In this document: piece after piece, positions 27,854 through 35,284 of the stretch
Position numbering within the stretch: the first letter of the stretch is position 1
Layout of the letters: every line of letters starts with the position of its first letter
NCBI GenBank assembly: GCA_042408785.1
Contig: JBHOQU010000075.1
Span: 1-35,284 of the forward strand
Length of the DNA stretch: 35,284 nucleotides
Direction: 5' to 3'
Source of the DNA: JAUQQI01 sp042408785
GTDB taxonomy: Bacteria; Chloroflexota; Dehalococcoidia; JAUQQI01
Notes under the pieces: model-generated
Database searches by the model: none
Seen by the model: the letters and a program-made list of their open reading frames with translations, nothing else
Told to the model about the DNA's origin: nothing
Translations under genes and position numbers: made by a program

Positions 27854-30800
27854 TTCGCCTCCGGCCTGACCACCCGGGCGGCCCCGGCGGCGGCCAGCCG
27901 GCGGACTTCGGCCCAGAGCCGCCGGTAGTACTCTTTGGCCGTCCGGGCTTCGGGGGTATCCAGCGGGCCCGGCTCGGTCAGGGTTTCCCGGCTGCCGACG
28001 ATGATTACGAGGCGGCGGGCCCGGGAGATGGCCACGTTCAGCCGCCGCCAGTCGGCCAGGAGTTCGCCCAGGTTTCGCTGGAGGTTGGCGGCGGCCAGGC
28101 TTATGACCACGGCGTCCCGCTCGCCCCCCTGAAACCTGTCCACGGTATCAACCCGGACCTGCTCGGCCAGGCCGGGCGCAAGGTCGGCCAGGGCCTGGCG
28201 GATCTGGGTGTTCTGCCGCCGGTAGGGGGAAATCACCCCGACCCGGTCGGGCGGAAGGCCGCCGCGCACCAGCCGCACCACGGCCCGGGCGGCCAGCCCC
28301 GCCTCATAGGGGTTGCTCCGGGCCTCCTCAATCCCGGCGGCCTGCTCGGCCGCCCCCGGGATTCCGTCGGTGAGGACCCAGAGGATGTGGCGGTCGAAGC
28401 CGGGGGGCGGGGGCTGGCCGGCCACGGCCGGGGTGGCCGGCCGCAGTTCCCCGCCGTAGAAGGTGTTGGCCACCAGGTCGGAAATGGGCCGGGCCATCCG
28501 GTACTGTTCTACCAGGCGGATAAGGCGCTGGGGGTAGCGGCCTGCCAGCCGCTCGAAGAGGGAGATTTTGAGGCTGTGGCCGTTTTTAAAGCCGCGGGCG
28601 GCGCTAAGGGCTGAGGTGAGGGGCGGGGCCTGGGCGGCCTCCACCACCGGCGGGAGCTGGCAGTGGTCCCCCACCAGCACCAGGGCGCCCATAAAGCCGG
28701 CCGGCAGACGGCGCAGGGCCTGGAGGGTAGCCGGTTCGGTGGCCTGACCGGCCTCGTCGACGATGACGTACCGGAAGGCGAGCCCCTGAAGCTCGGGGGC
28801 GGCGGCCGCCGCCAGGGTGGCGACGAAGATACCGGCGTGGCGGTGGAGGACGGCCCCCCGGAAGAGGCAGTTTTTAAGCCGGGCCTCCAGGTCGGGCCCG
28901 CCCCGGAGGACGGCCTCCCGCAGGCCCACCCGTTCGGCCAGGACGCAGGCGGCCACCGCGGCCTCCATTCCCCCCAGCACCCGCCCCACCCGCACGATGA
29001 AGGGGGCAACTTCGGGGCAGGCCCCCACCAGCTTGAGGACGACCTCGTCGGCGGCCCGGTGGGTGTTGGCCAGGATGAGCACCGGCCGCGGCTCCTCGGG
29101 GTCGGTGGGGTCCCAGAGGTGGCGGAAGAGGAGCTGGCGGGCGGCCTCGGCGATAAGGGCCGTTTTGCCGGTGCCCGGCGGCCCCTGCACCAGCAGGATT
29201 TCCCCCGGCCTCAGGCCCAGGATGCACCTTAAGGCCCTGAGCTGGCTCGGACTTAAGTCCAGGACCGGCTGCAGGGCGGGTTCGGCCTGGGCCGGCTCCC
29301 CGGGGCTTTCGCTCCCCAGGATGGTGCGGGCCAGGGCCGGCAGTTCGGCTTCCCTGACCCGCCGGCCCCGCACCCCGGCCGCGGCCATGGCGTTGAGCAT
29401 AAAGTCGGTCAAGGCCTCCACCTCCCAGCCCACCCGCTCCCCCATTCCGGCCCGGTCGACCCGGTACTCGGGGGCCGGCGGCAGGGGCTCGTCCAGGTCC
29501 ACCTCCAGGCGGAAGGCCTCCAGCCGCCGGATGACCCCCCGCACGGAGACGAAGTGGCCGGGGCGGTGGGGGGCGGGGGTGACGAGCACGGGGTCGTCCT
29601 CCCGCAGGCGCGTGTCCAGCCGGGCCGACCGCCCCAGCCGGACCCAGCCCTCGGCCAGAGCCTCGGCCCGCAGGCCCAGCAGGGTGATCCCCTCCTGGCC
29701 TTCCAGAACGGCCGGGTCGGCCGTGGCCAGCTTGAAAAAGTGCTCCCGCTCCAGGCGCTCCTCGGCCTTGAGCTGGCGGTGGAACCACGCCCAGTACTCG
29801 AAGAGGGCGGGCGGGATGTAAAGCCAGAAGTCGTAGGCCCTGCGGGTCAGGTCGGCCCGGTTCTGCTCGCAGATCCCCCGCTGGCCGGCCGGGCACGCCC
29901 GGCACGGCGGCGACTCGGCCTGGAAGGCAAAGTCGCCGCCGGTGCCCCGGAGCCGGTGGCCTTCTTTCGGAAGCTGATTGAGGAGCTGGCGGTCGTAGCC
30001 GGTAAGCAGGCCCGAGGCCGCCACAAAGGCCTGGTTGCGATTCTGGGCCACCAGGTCGATGTAGCGGTCGTCGGCCCGGCGGGGGTCGGCCCCGGCCTTG
30101 CGGACCACCGGGTGCTCAGGCAGGGACACCGACCGGTAGCCCGAGTCTTCGAAAAGTTCCACGACCGTCTCCGGGGGGACGCCGCTTTGGAGCCGGACGG
30201 CCTCGTGATAGGCCAGGGCCTGCACTCCGCCCGGCACCTGCCGGCCCGTCAGGGGGTCCAGGCTTGTGCCGGGCCCGGCGGAGGTTTTCACCTCCACCAC
30301 CTGGATGCCCCGGCCCGCCAGGATGATCCGGTCCACCCGGCCCCCGAGGCCCCAGTGGGCGGCAAAGACCGGCCGCTCGTGCATCACTGCCCCCGACCCG
30401 AACCGGAGCCGGCAGCCGTCAACCACCCGGTCGGCCTGCTCCCAGGGCGCCCGGAGGGCCCTCACCTGCCCCCGGACCTGCGCCGGGCCGTAGCGGACCA
30501 GGGCCGGGAAGTCCGAAGCCCAGGCCTCGGCAACCCCCCGAAAGTATTCGGCCAGGGCCTCCTCCGGCCGGCCGTCGGCCACCGCCCGGGCCGCCCGGCG
30601 GTAGCCGCGGTGGATGGCGTTGCCGACGGTGTATTCCGGGGCGGGCAGGTCGGTGGGGGCCCGGGGAACCCCGACGAAGAGCCGGTAAAAGCCCTGCAGG
30701 GGGCAGCGGTAGACCCACTCCAGGTGGGTGGCCCAGACGGCATACTCCGGGCTGATGATGAACTTGAGCAGGACGATGTACGGCCGGACTCGGCCGGCGT

Positions 30801-31113
30801 CAACGGCCTTCAAGACCTGGAGCCGGAGCTGGGGCGGGTCAACCCCCAGGGCCTTGAGGCCCCGGAGGGCCCGCTGGAGGGTCCGAAAGTAGTGGGAAAA
30901 CCTGACCGGCCCCGGGCAGCCGGGGTACCACTCCTGGTCGAAGACCCAGGCCCGGCCCAGGGGCCTGCCGTCGGCGTCGGCAACCTCCAGCGCCACCCGG
31001 CTCGGGCCCGATTCGGCCTCAACCCAGCCGGCGACGACGGGCCGGTCGGGGTAGACGGGCCGGCCCTTCGGCCCCCGCCCGGCCCAGAAGGCTTGCCAAT
31101 CAGCCGCCCTCAT
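27850..31113 (-). CDS. Dna2-like fusion: Fe-S RecB/Cas4-type nuclease and SF1B helicase
   Basis: This is a 1087-residue two-part enzyme. The N-terminal nuclease (about 130-420) has His168 in VGNAIHRGY, Asp261 in LGGRVDRI, and E274-x-K276 in VVEVKTS, the PD-(D/E)XK core. Four Cys are placed as in iron-sulfur nucleases of the Cas4/AddB/Dna2 group: C137 (YRCPLQGFY) and C404-x2-C407-x7-C415. The SF1B helicase (about 620-1080) has Walker A GPPGTGKT (644-651), VIVDEAGQATEP, LVGDHCQLPPVV, LVEQYRMARPIS, VDTVDRFQGGERDAVVISL and LNVAISRARR. The order is that of eukaryotic/archaeal Dna2, which cuts flaps and resects ends. Neighbours overlap by 14 and 4 bases, so it belongs to a four-gene unit. No cas gene is nearby. 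Confidence 0.92.
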   Translation of the reverse strand: MRAADWQAFWAGRGPKGRPVYPDRPVVAGWVEAESGPSRVALEVADADGRPLGRAWVFDQEWYPGCPGPVRFSHYFRTLQRALRGLKALGVDPPQLRLQVLKAVDAGRVRPYIVLLKFIISPEYAVWATHLEWVYRCPLQGFYRLFVGVPRAPTDLPAPEYTVGNAIHRGYRRAARAVADGRPEEALAEYFRGVAEAWASDFPALVRYGPAQVRGQVRALRAPWEQADRVVDGCRLRFGSGAVMHERPVFAAHWGLGGRVDRIILAGRGIQVVEVKTSAGPGTSLDPLTGRQVPGGVQALAYHEAVRLQSGVPPETVVELFEDSGYRSVSLPEHPVVRKAGADPRRADDRYIDLVAQNRNQAFVAASGLLTGYDRQLLNQLPKEGHRLRGTGGDFAFQAESPPCRACPAGQRGICEQNRADLTRRAYDFWLYIPPALFEYWAWFHRQLKAEERLEREHFFKLATADPAVLEGQEGITLLGLRAEALAEGWVRLGRSARLDTRLREDDPVLVTPAPHRPGHFVSVRGVIRRLEAFRLEVDLDEPLPPAPEYRVDRAGMGERVGWEVEALTDFMLNAMAAAGVRGRRVREAELPALARTILGSESPGEPAQAEPALQPVLDLSPSQLRALRCILGLRPGEILLVQGPPGTGKTALIAEAARQLLFRHLWDPTDPEEPRPVLILANTHRAADEVVLKLVGACPEVAPFIVRVGRVLGGMEAAVAACVLAERVGLREAVLRGGPDLEARLKNCLFRGAVLHRHAGIFVATLAAAAAPELQGLAFRYVIVDEAGQATEPATLQALRRLPAGFMGALVLVGDHCQLPPVVEAAQAPPLTSALSAARGFKNGHSLKISLFERLAGRYPQRLIRLVEQYRMARPISDLVANTFYGGELRPATPAVAGQPPPPGFDRHILWVLTDGIPGAAEQAAGIEEARSNPYEAGLAARAVVRLVRGGLPPDRVGVISPYRRQNTQIRQALADLAPGLAEQVRVDTVDRFQGGERDAVVISLAAANLQRNLGELLADWRRLNVAISRARRLVIIVGSRETLTEPGPLDTPEARTAKEYYRRLWAEVRRLAAAGAARVVRPEAK

Positions 31114-31960
31114 CAGCGTCCATATAAAGGGTGAGGCCGAACCGGCCGCTCAGGGCCGAGAGCCGCACCCCCAGGTCCCGCTCGGCCTGGGCATCCAGGG
31201 CGTCGTGAAGCTTGTACGCCAGCGACTCCGGGGCAACCGCCTCGGCAGGGGCCGGGCCGTCGCCGACCCAGAAGCGGATAAGCTGATGGGCCAGCTCCAC
31301 CTGCCGGGCCAGGAACTCCGCCGGGCGCAGGCCCCCCCGGGCCAGGACCCGGTAGGCCCGGAGCAGGGGAATGATGGCCCCGGCGGCGTCCTCCCGGACG
31401 AAGGCCGACCGGGCCCGCAGGAAGTGCCAGGCGGCCTCCAGCTTCGGGTCCTCGGCCCGCCTTGCTAAGGCGTCGGCCAGGCGGCGGACTTCGGATTTGT
31501 AAAACTCCCGCTCGGCCGCCGAAAGCCGGTCCAGCCGGTCGACCTCGCCGGCCACCCCCTCCGGGTCGACCCTGGTCCCGCCGTCGGGGTCGGCCGTAAC
31601 CACGGACCGGACGAAGTTAGTTAAAAGCCGAAAGAGGCCCACCCGCTGGTGGAGCAGGTCGTCGCGGCTTAAGGCGGCGGCCTCGTCCAGGTGGCGGTGG
31701 GCCAGGTAGAAGTTCCAGAACTGGAGGGCGGCCTGGGCCCGGTAAAAATGCTCCCGGGCCAGGTCCTCGGTGAGCCACAGCTCCCCCCCTTCAAGTTTGA
31801 GGGGGACCCGGCTGCGCTCGGCGGCAACCATCTTAACAACCGCCTCGGCCGGGGGCTCGCCGGCCCCGACCTCAAGCCAGGGGGACTCGCCCGCAAAGCG
31901 CCGGCGGGCAACCTCCTGCCGGACGGCCTCAACCCGGGCCCAGAAGTCGTCAGTTTCCAT
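31100..31960 (-). CDS. Unknown protein between MEMO and the nuclease-helicase
   Basis: I do not recognise this 286-residue protein. It has no membrane segment or signal peptide. Residues 1-75 are mixed (METDDFWARVEAVRQEVARRRF, PLKLEGGELWLTEDLA). From about 75 to 270 it is almost wholly helical and charged, with stretches such as FYRAQAALQFWNFYLAHRHLDEAAAL and KLEAAWHFLRARSAFVREDAAGAIIPLLRAYRVL that look TPR-like. Overlaps of 11 bases with the MEMO gene and 14 with the helicase make it part of one operon. A helical adaptor or substrate-binding subunit of the nuclease-helicase is possible, but nothing in the sequence proves it. Confidence 0.75.
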   Translation of the reverse strand: METDDFWARVEAVRQEVARRRFAGESPWLEVGAGEPPAEAVVKMVAAERSRVPLKLEGGELWLTEDLAREHFYRAQAALQFWNFYLAHRHLDEAAALSRDDLLHQRVGLFRLLTNFVRSVVTADPDGGTRVDPEGVAGEVDRLDRLSAAEREFYKSEVRRLADALARRAEDPKLEAAWHFLRARSAFVREDAAGAIIPLLRAYRVLARGGLRPAEFLARQVELAHQLIRFWVGDGPAPAEAVAPESLAYKLHDALDAQAERDLGVRLSALSGRFGLTLYMDADEGG

Positions 31961-33179
31961 CGGCCTCGAGGATGACCCCGGCGATGCTCACCAGGGAGGT
32001 GCCGTAGGGGTCGGCCGGGCACTGCTCGTAGCTTACGGTGCGCCCCCGGCACCGGCCCAGGAAGCGCAGGGCCAGGTAAATGGGCGGCAGGCCGCAGATT
32101 TTGTTGCGGTCCCGGTCGGACCGGACCCAGCCTAAAAAGGCCTCGGCATCCCCGGCCTCGATGGCCTCCAGAAGCCGCCGGTCCTCCCCGGCCAGGCGGG
32201 CAGCCATCAGCCGGTCGTAACCGTCGGGGTCGCCGAAGGCCGGACCCACGTGGGCCAGGTCGGCCGCGGCCACGACCAAGACCCGCCGGCCGGCGCAGGC
32301 GGCCCGCAGGGCGGCTAGGGCCCGGTTAAAGGGTTCGTAGTCGGCCGCCGAGGCCTCGCCGTGGGTGAAATCGTAGAAGTGGCCGCAGAGCACGGGTAGC
32401 ACCGGGGGCGGATCCTCCCGCCGCAGGTAGTGAAGCCAGACCAGGGCCAGCTCCACCGAGTGCTCGGCCCGGTGGTGGAGCTCCTCTTCGAAGACGGCTT
32501 CGGGGCCGAGGGCATCCACCAGGGCATCGAAGGCCTCCCGGAAGAGGGGGACCGCGCCGAAGGGGGTGGCATAGGGCCTGCCCGTCAGGGTGAGCCGTCC
32601 GGCCCCGCCCGAGTGGTCGGTGCCGAAGATGATGACGGCCTCGGCGGCCTCCACGGCCGGGCGGAGGGCCGACCAGAGGCGGGCGTAGACCCGCCAGCCC
32701 CGCTGGTAGTCGATGTGGGGGCTTACGGCCCCCACCGCTCCGGGGACAACCCCCTCGGCCCCCGCCTCCCGGACGTAGGCGTCCAGGGCGGTGGCCAGGT
32801 CTTCCGGCTCGGCCGGGTAGACCGCCCCGGCCAGGGCCGGGGGGCGGGTGGGCAGGGCCCGGAAGCTTTCAAGGGCCTGGCGGCGGGCGGCTTCCAGGCG
32901 GGGCCCCTCAAGGAAGAGGGCCTCATCCAGCTCGGCGACGAGGCCCTCCACCAGGCCCGGGGGCAGGAACCGGCCGGTCCGCATCTCAAAGGCGAGGCGG
33001 ATGCCGGTGGGGGTTCGGGAGCCGTCCAGGAAGGCCAGCAGGGGTGCCAGCTCCCCCGGGATGAGCAGGACCCGGTCGCTGATGCCCTGGCGGTCCCGCA
33101 GGATGAGGACGGGACGGCCGTTAAGGACCGTCCACTGCATGTCGAGGGGGCGAAGCTTGGGCCTGAAGTCTGCGACCAT
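31950..33179 (-). CDS. MEMO-family (AmmeMemoRadiSam system protein B) with extra N-terminal domain
   Basis: The 409-residue protein has a MEMO domain (about 115-405) preceded by an additional domain of about 110 residues (RPKLRPLDMQWTVLNGRPVLILRDRQGISDRVLLIP) that looks like a PqqD-like small fold. The MEMO part starts RPPALAGAVYPAEPEDLATAL and has VSPHIDYQRGWRVYA, IIFGTDHSGGAG, LHHRAEHSVELALVWL, LPVLCGHFYDF, VVAAADLAHVGP and SYEQCPADPYGTSLVSIAG, with the extradiol-dioxygenase-like metal-site His residues retained. MEMO relatives usually sit with AMMECR1 and a radical-SAM gene; neither is here. ATG 33179 follows the promoter by only a few bases and has no strong ribosome site. It leads the four-gene unit. 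Confidence 0.85.
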   Translation of the reverse strand: MVADFRPKLRPLDMQWTVLNGRPVLILRDRQGISDRVLLIPGELAPLLAFLDGSRTPTGIRLAFEMRTGRFLPPGLVEGLVAELDEALFLEGPRLEAARRQALESFRALPTRPPALAGAVYPAEPEDLATALDAYVREAGAEGVVPGAVGAVSPHIDYQRGWRVYARLWSALRPAVEAAEAVIIFGTDHSGGAGRLTLTGRPYATPFGAVPLFREAFDALVDALGPEAVFEEELHHRAEHSVELALVWLHYLRREDPPPVLPVLCGHFYDFTHGEASAADYEPFNRALAALRAACAGRRVLVVAAADLAHVGPAFGDPDGYDRLMAARLAGEDRRLLEAIEAGDAEAFLGWVRSDRDRNKICGLPPIYLALRFLGRCRGRTVSYEQCPADPYGTSLVSIAGVILEADGN

Positions 33180-33190
33180 CCCGGTAAAGT

Positions 33191-33220
33191 AGGCTAGCAA
33201 ACCCGGGCCGGGCGGCGCAA
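33191..33220 (-). promoter_or_regulatory. Promoter of the MEMO-nuclease/helicase operon
   Basis: On the minus strand TTGCGC (33220-33215), 18 bases, TGC-TAGCCT (hexamer 33196-33191). The extended -10 repeats the TAGCCT seen before nrdR and the isomerase gene. The predicted start, about 33184, leaves a leader of roughly 5 bases. Confidence 0.5.
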
Positions 33221-33227
33221 GGGGGGT

Positions 33228-33242
33228 CCTTGGGACCCAAGG
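33228..33242. promoter_or_regulatory. Short palindrome upstream of the MEMO operon promoter
   Basis: CCTTGGG-A-CCCAAGG is a perfect 7-base inverted repeat 7 bases upstream of the MEMO operon -35. A similar half-site, CCTTGGG, recurs near 33280. It could be an operator; no regulator is identified. Confidence 0.35.
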
Positions 33243-33370
33243 CCGTGGGCCCCGTGGGTAACCGAAAAACCTCAACCTTGGGTACGCCGCCTTCTGGACT
33301 TTGGCCCCGGCCCTTAACGCCTTCTTTACGGGAATTCTACGTTTTCACAGGTATGTTGTCGGCAATCACC

Positions 33371-33379
33371 TGCTATGCT
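33371..33379 (+). promoter_or_regulatory. Extended -10 promoter of the ABM-FAD oxidase operon
   Basis: TGC-TATGCT (TG at 33371-33372, hexamer 33374-33379) lacks a good -35. The predicted start is near 33386. The transcribed leader of about 85 bases holds GGAGAAAGGAGGG (33392-33404), a ribosome-site-like run with only a short CTG-started frame after it, and no recognisable RNA element. Confidence 0.4.
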
Positions 33380-33471
33380 TGGGGTAGCCTGGAGAAAGGA
33401 GGGCCTGTTCATCCTCGGCAGTTAGCCCGGCCTCAGCTTTATCCTACCGAAATACCTAAAGGAGGCTCCAA

Positions 33472-33777
33472 GTGTACGGAACGGTTGCCCGCATCTTCCC
33501 CATTCCCGGTCGGGAGCAGGAAATTATTAAGCTCTTTGAAGACTGGGACCGGAATCGGGCCCCCAAGGTCGGGGGCTACAGGTCCGCTTACCTTTTCCGG
33601 CCCGAAAACAGACCCCAGGAGCTCATTATGGTGGCCATTTTCGACGATAAAGCGTCCTACGTGGCCAATGCCAGCGACCCGGCCCAGGATGCCTGGTATC
33701 GCCAGCTCCGGGGCCTGCTCACCGCCGACCCCCGCTGGGAAGACGTCGACTGTCTTTTAGCCCACTCCAAAGTTTAA
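33472..33777 (+). CDS. Small dimeric alpha-beta barrel (ABM-like) protein
   Basis: The 101-residue protein starts at GTG with AAAGGAGG 6 bases upstream. The strand-helix pattern (YGTVARIFPIPGREQEIIKLFEDW, GGYRSAYLFRPENRPQELIMVAIFDDKASYVAN, then a C-terminal helix and strand EDVDCLLAHSKV) fits the antibiotic-biosynthesis-monooxygenase-like ferredoxin fold. These proteins form dimers and include quinone-forming oxygenases, heme-degrading enzymes and many unknowns. It precedes an FAD-linked oxidase by 15 bases and is probably cotranscribed. Two-step oxidation of an aromatic or polyketide-like compound is a possible shared role; the substrate cannot be read. Confidence 0.75.
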   Translation: MYGTVARIFPIPGREQEIIKLFEDWDRNRAPKVGGYRSAYLFRPENRPQELIMVAIFDDKASYVANASDPAQDAWYRQLRGLLTADPRWEDVDCLLAHSKV

Positions 33778-33792
33778 AAAAAGGAGCCCATT

Positions 33793-35223
33793 TTGAAAGA
33801 CTTAAGCGCCCGAACCCTAGATGGTGGAGAGGTGACCATAAAGGGGGAAGAGATTGAGGCCCTGCAGAGGAGCATCCGGGGCCAGGTTAAAACCCCCGAA
33901 TCTTCGGATTACGACTCCACCCGCCGCATCTGGAACGCCATGATTGACCGGCGGCCCGCCATCATTATCCGGGCGGCGGGGACCTCCGATATCGTTCGGG
34001 CCGTCGATTTCGGCCGCTCAAAGAACTTGCTTACCAGCATTCGGGGCGGGGGGCACAATATCGCCGGCACCGCCGTCGGCGAAGGCGGCCTGATGGTCGA
34101 CCTCTCGGCCATGCGGTCGGTCCAGGTCGACCCTCAGGGCCGCCGGGCCATGGTGGAGGCCGGGGCAACCCTGGCAGATTTTGACCGGGAGGCCCAGGCC
34201 TTCGGACTGGCAACGCCCCTGGGCATAAACTCGACCACCGGCGTGGCCGGCCTCACCCTCGGGGGCGGGGGCGGGTGGCTGAGCCGCCGCTTCGGCCTGA
34301 CGGTGGACAACCTGCTTTCGGCCGACGTCATTACGGCCGACGGCCGGGTGGTCAAGGCTAACCCCCAGGAGAACCCGGACCTCTTCTGGGCAATCCGGGG
34401 TGGGGGCGGAAACTTTGGGGTCGTAAGCCGCTTCGAGTTCGGGCTTCACCCGGTCGGGCCCGAGGTGTACGCCGGGATGTTCGTTTACCCCCTGGAGCAG
34501 GGGCGGCAGGTGCTCAACAGCTTCCGGGAATTCTGGGCCGATGCCCCCGATGAGCTGACGGCGGCCCCGCTGCCCCGGAAGGCGCCGCCGCTGCCCTTCC
34601 TGCCGGCCAAGGTCCACGGCCGGGACATTCTGGCCCTGGTCTTCTGCTACTCGGGTGACCTTGCCAAGGGCGAGGCCGTTACCAGGCCCCTGGGAACCTT
34701 CGGCCGAACCTACGGTAGCCTGGCGGGGCCCATGCCCTATGCCGCCTGGCAGCAGATAACCGATCCCCTGAACCCGCCCGGGGCCCGCAATTACTGGAAG
34801 TCCCACAACATCAACGCCTTAAGCGACGGGCTCATCGATGCCGTGCTGGAGTTTTCGGCCCGCCTGCCCTCGGACCAGTGCGAGATTCCGATGCTTGCCG
34901 TTGGGGGCCAGGTCAACCGGCTGCCGGCCGACTCGGCGGCCTACCCCCACCGGGATGCCCAGTTTCTGCTGAACATCCACGGCCGGTGGGATAAGCCCGA
35001 AGACGACCAGAACGTCATCGACTGGGCCCGGGGCCTCTGGGCGGCGGCGGAGCCCCACAGCACCGGCACCGTCTACGTGAACTTTATGACCGCCGACGAA
35101 GCCGACCGGCTAGGGTCCGCCGCCTACGGGCCGGCCGCCTGGAAACGGCTGACCGAAATTAAGGCCCAGTGGGATCCGGACAACTTCTTCCGGATGAACC
35201 AGAACATTCCGCCTGCCGTCTAG
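33793..35223 (+). CDS. FAD-linked oxidase (FAD_binding_4 + BBE), TTG start
   Basis: The 476-residue flavoprotein has a PCMH-type FAD-binding half (about 50-225) and a C-terminal BBE segment (YVNFMTADEADRLGSAAYGPAAWKRLTEIKAQWDPDNFFRMNQNI). His88 in RGGGHNIAG is the usual covalent 8-alpha-histidyl FAD site. The Cys used by bicovalent berberine-bridge-type enzymes is absent (N146 in GINSTTGVAGLTLGGGGGW), so mono-covalent FAD is expected. Relatives oxidise sugars, alkaloids or aromatic compounds with oxygen. TTG 33793 is chosen because AAGGAG lies 6 bases upstream and conserved sequence follows; no ATG is nearby. It is probably cotranscribed with the ABM-like gene and the gene at 35270. Confidence 0.92.
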   Translation: MKDLSARTLDGGEVTIKGEEIEALQRSIRGQVKTPESSDYDSTRRIWNAMIDRRPAIIIRAAGTSDIVRAVDFGRSKNLLTSIRGGGHNIAGTAVGEGGLMVDLSAMRSVQVDPQGRRAMVEAGATLADFDREAQAFGLATPLGINSTTGVAGLTLGGGGGWLSRRFGLTVDNLLSADVITADGRVVKANPQENPDLFWAIRGGGGNFGVVSRFEFGLHPVGPEVYAGMFVYPLEQGRQVLNSFREFWADAPDELTAAPLPRKAPPLPFLPAKVHGRDILALVFCYSGDLAKGEAVTRPLGTFGRTYGSLAGPMPYAAWQQITDPLNPPGARNYWKSHNINALSDGLIDAVLEFSARLPSDQCEIPMLAVGGQVNRLPADSAAYPHRDAQFLLNIHGRWDKPEDDQNVIDWARGLWAAAEPHSTGTVYVNFMTADEADRLGSAAYGPAAWKRLTEIKAQWDPDNFFRMNQNIPPAV

Positions 35224-35269
35224 CCGCCGGAGGCAGGCGCCCACTGGCGGCAGAAAGGAGAGCAAAACG

Positions 35270-35284
35270 ATGTCTCAGACGAAC
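35270..35284 (+). CDS. Start of a further gene (first five codons)
   Basis: ATG 35270 has AAAGGAG at 35254-35260, 9 bases upstream, and reads MSQTN to the window edge. The spacing of 46 bases from the FAD oxidase on the same strand suggests the next gene of that operon. The product cannot be identified. Confidence 0.6.

Noticed and set aside
27850..31113. Cas4 as evidence of a CRISPR-Cas locus
   Set aside because: The Fe-S nuclease is fused to a Dna2-type helicase and no cas1, cas2 or array is present in the window.
29554..31134. 526-codon frame antisense to the Dna2-like gene
   Set aside because: It is a GC-rich shadow frame; the opposite strand carries unmistakable nuclease and helicase motifs along its whole length.

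Overview
This is a very GC-rich bacterial chromosomal window (roughly 70% by eye) with dense, mostly uninterrupted housekeeping and cell-surface genes and no rRNA, tRNA, CRISPR array, insertion sequence or phage gene that I can see. The best taxonomic guess is a Chloroflexota-like bacterium. The reasons are two GT39-type membrane glycosyltransferases carrying repeated C-terminal beta-sandwich modules of a kind I associate with that phylum, a sortase with an LPxTG substrate, an Arg-tipped EF-P, and CaiB, FAD-oxidase and ABM-type genes. This is inference from gene content, not a phylogenetic result.

Layout. 1-150 is the start of a CaiB-type CoA-transferase (minus strand), divergent from a secreted CHRD-domain protein (449-1321) across an elaborate operator/promoter region. 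Next come a small membrane protein and a GT4 glycosyltransferase, an HxlR regulator divergent from a DoxX membrane protein, and a TPR-soluble lytic transglycosylase coupled to trehalose-phosphatase. 7365-9315 is a sortase system: a stalked LPPTG surface protein followed by its probable sortase. 9394-11162 holds nrdR, a muconolactone-isomerase-like protein and a metallo-beta-lactamase-fold lactonase. They face a minus-strand pair, a monothiol thioredoxin-fold protein and a class III aminotransferase.

13315-18880 is a housekeeping run, dprA-topA-aroQ-pepQ-efp-DUF2905, in which aroQ seems to start at CTG. A gamma-glutamyltransferase-like gene (minus) closes this run. 20484-27338 is a surface-glycan block: GT39, GT2, an unrecognised 414-aa protein and a second GT39.

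27335-33179 (minus) is a translationally coupled four-gene unit: a MEMO-family protein, an unknown protein, a 1087-aa Dna2-like fusion of an iron-sulfur RecB/Cas4-type nuclease with an SF1B helicase, and a small Cys/His-rich unknown protein. This is the strongest candidate for an undescribed system. The right edge has an ABM-like monooxygenase, an FAD-linked oxidase starting at TTG, and the first five codons of another gene.

Promoters are readable because AT-rich boxes stand out. Many carry an extended -10 (TGn), three share the unusual hexamer TAGCCT, and several place the start codon within a few bases of the predicted transcription start.
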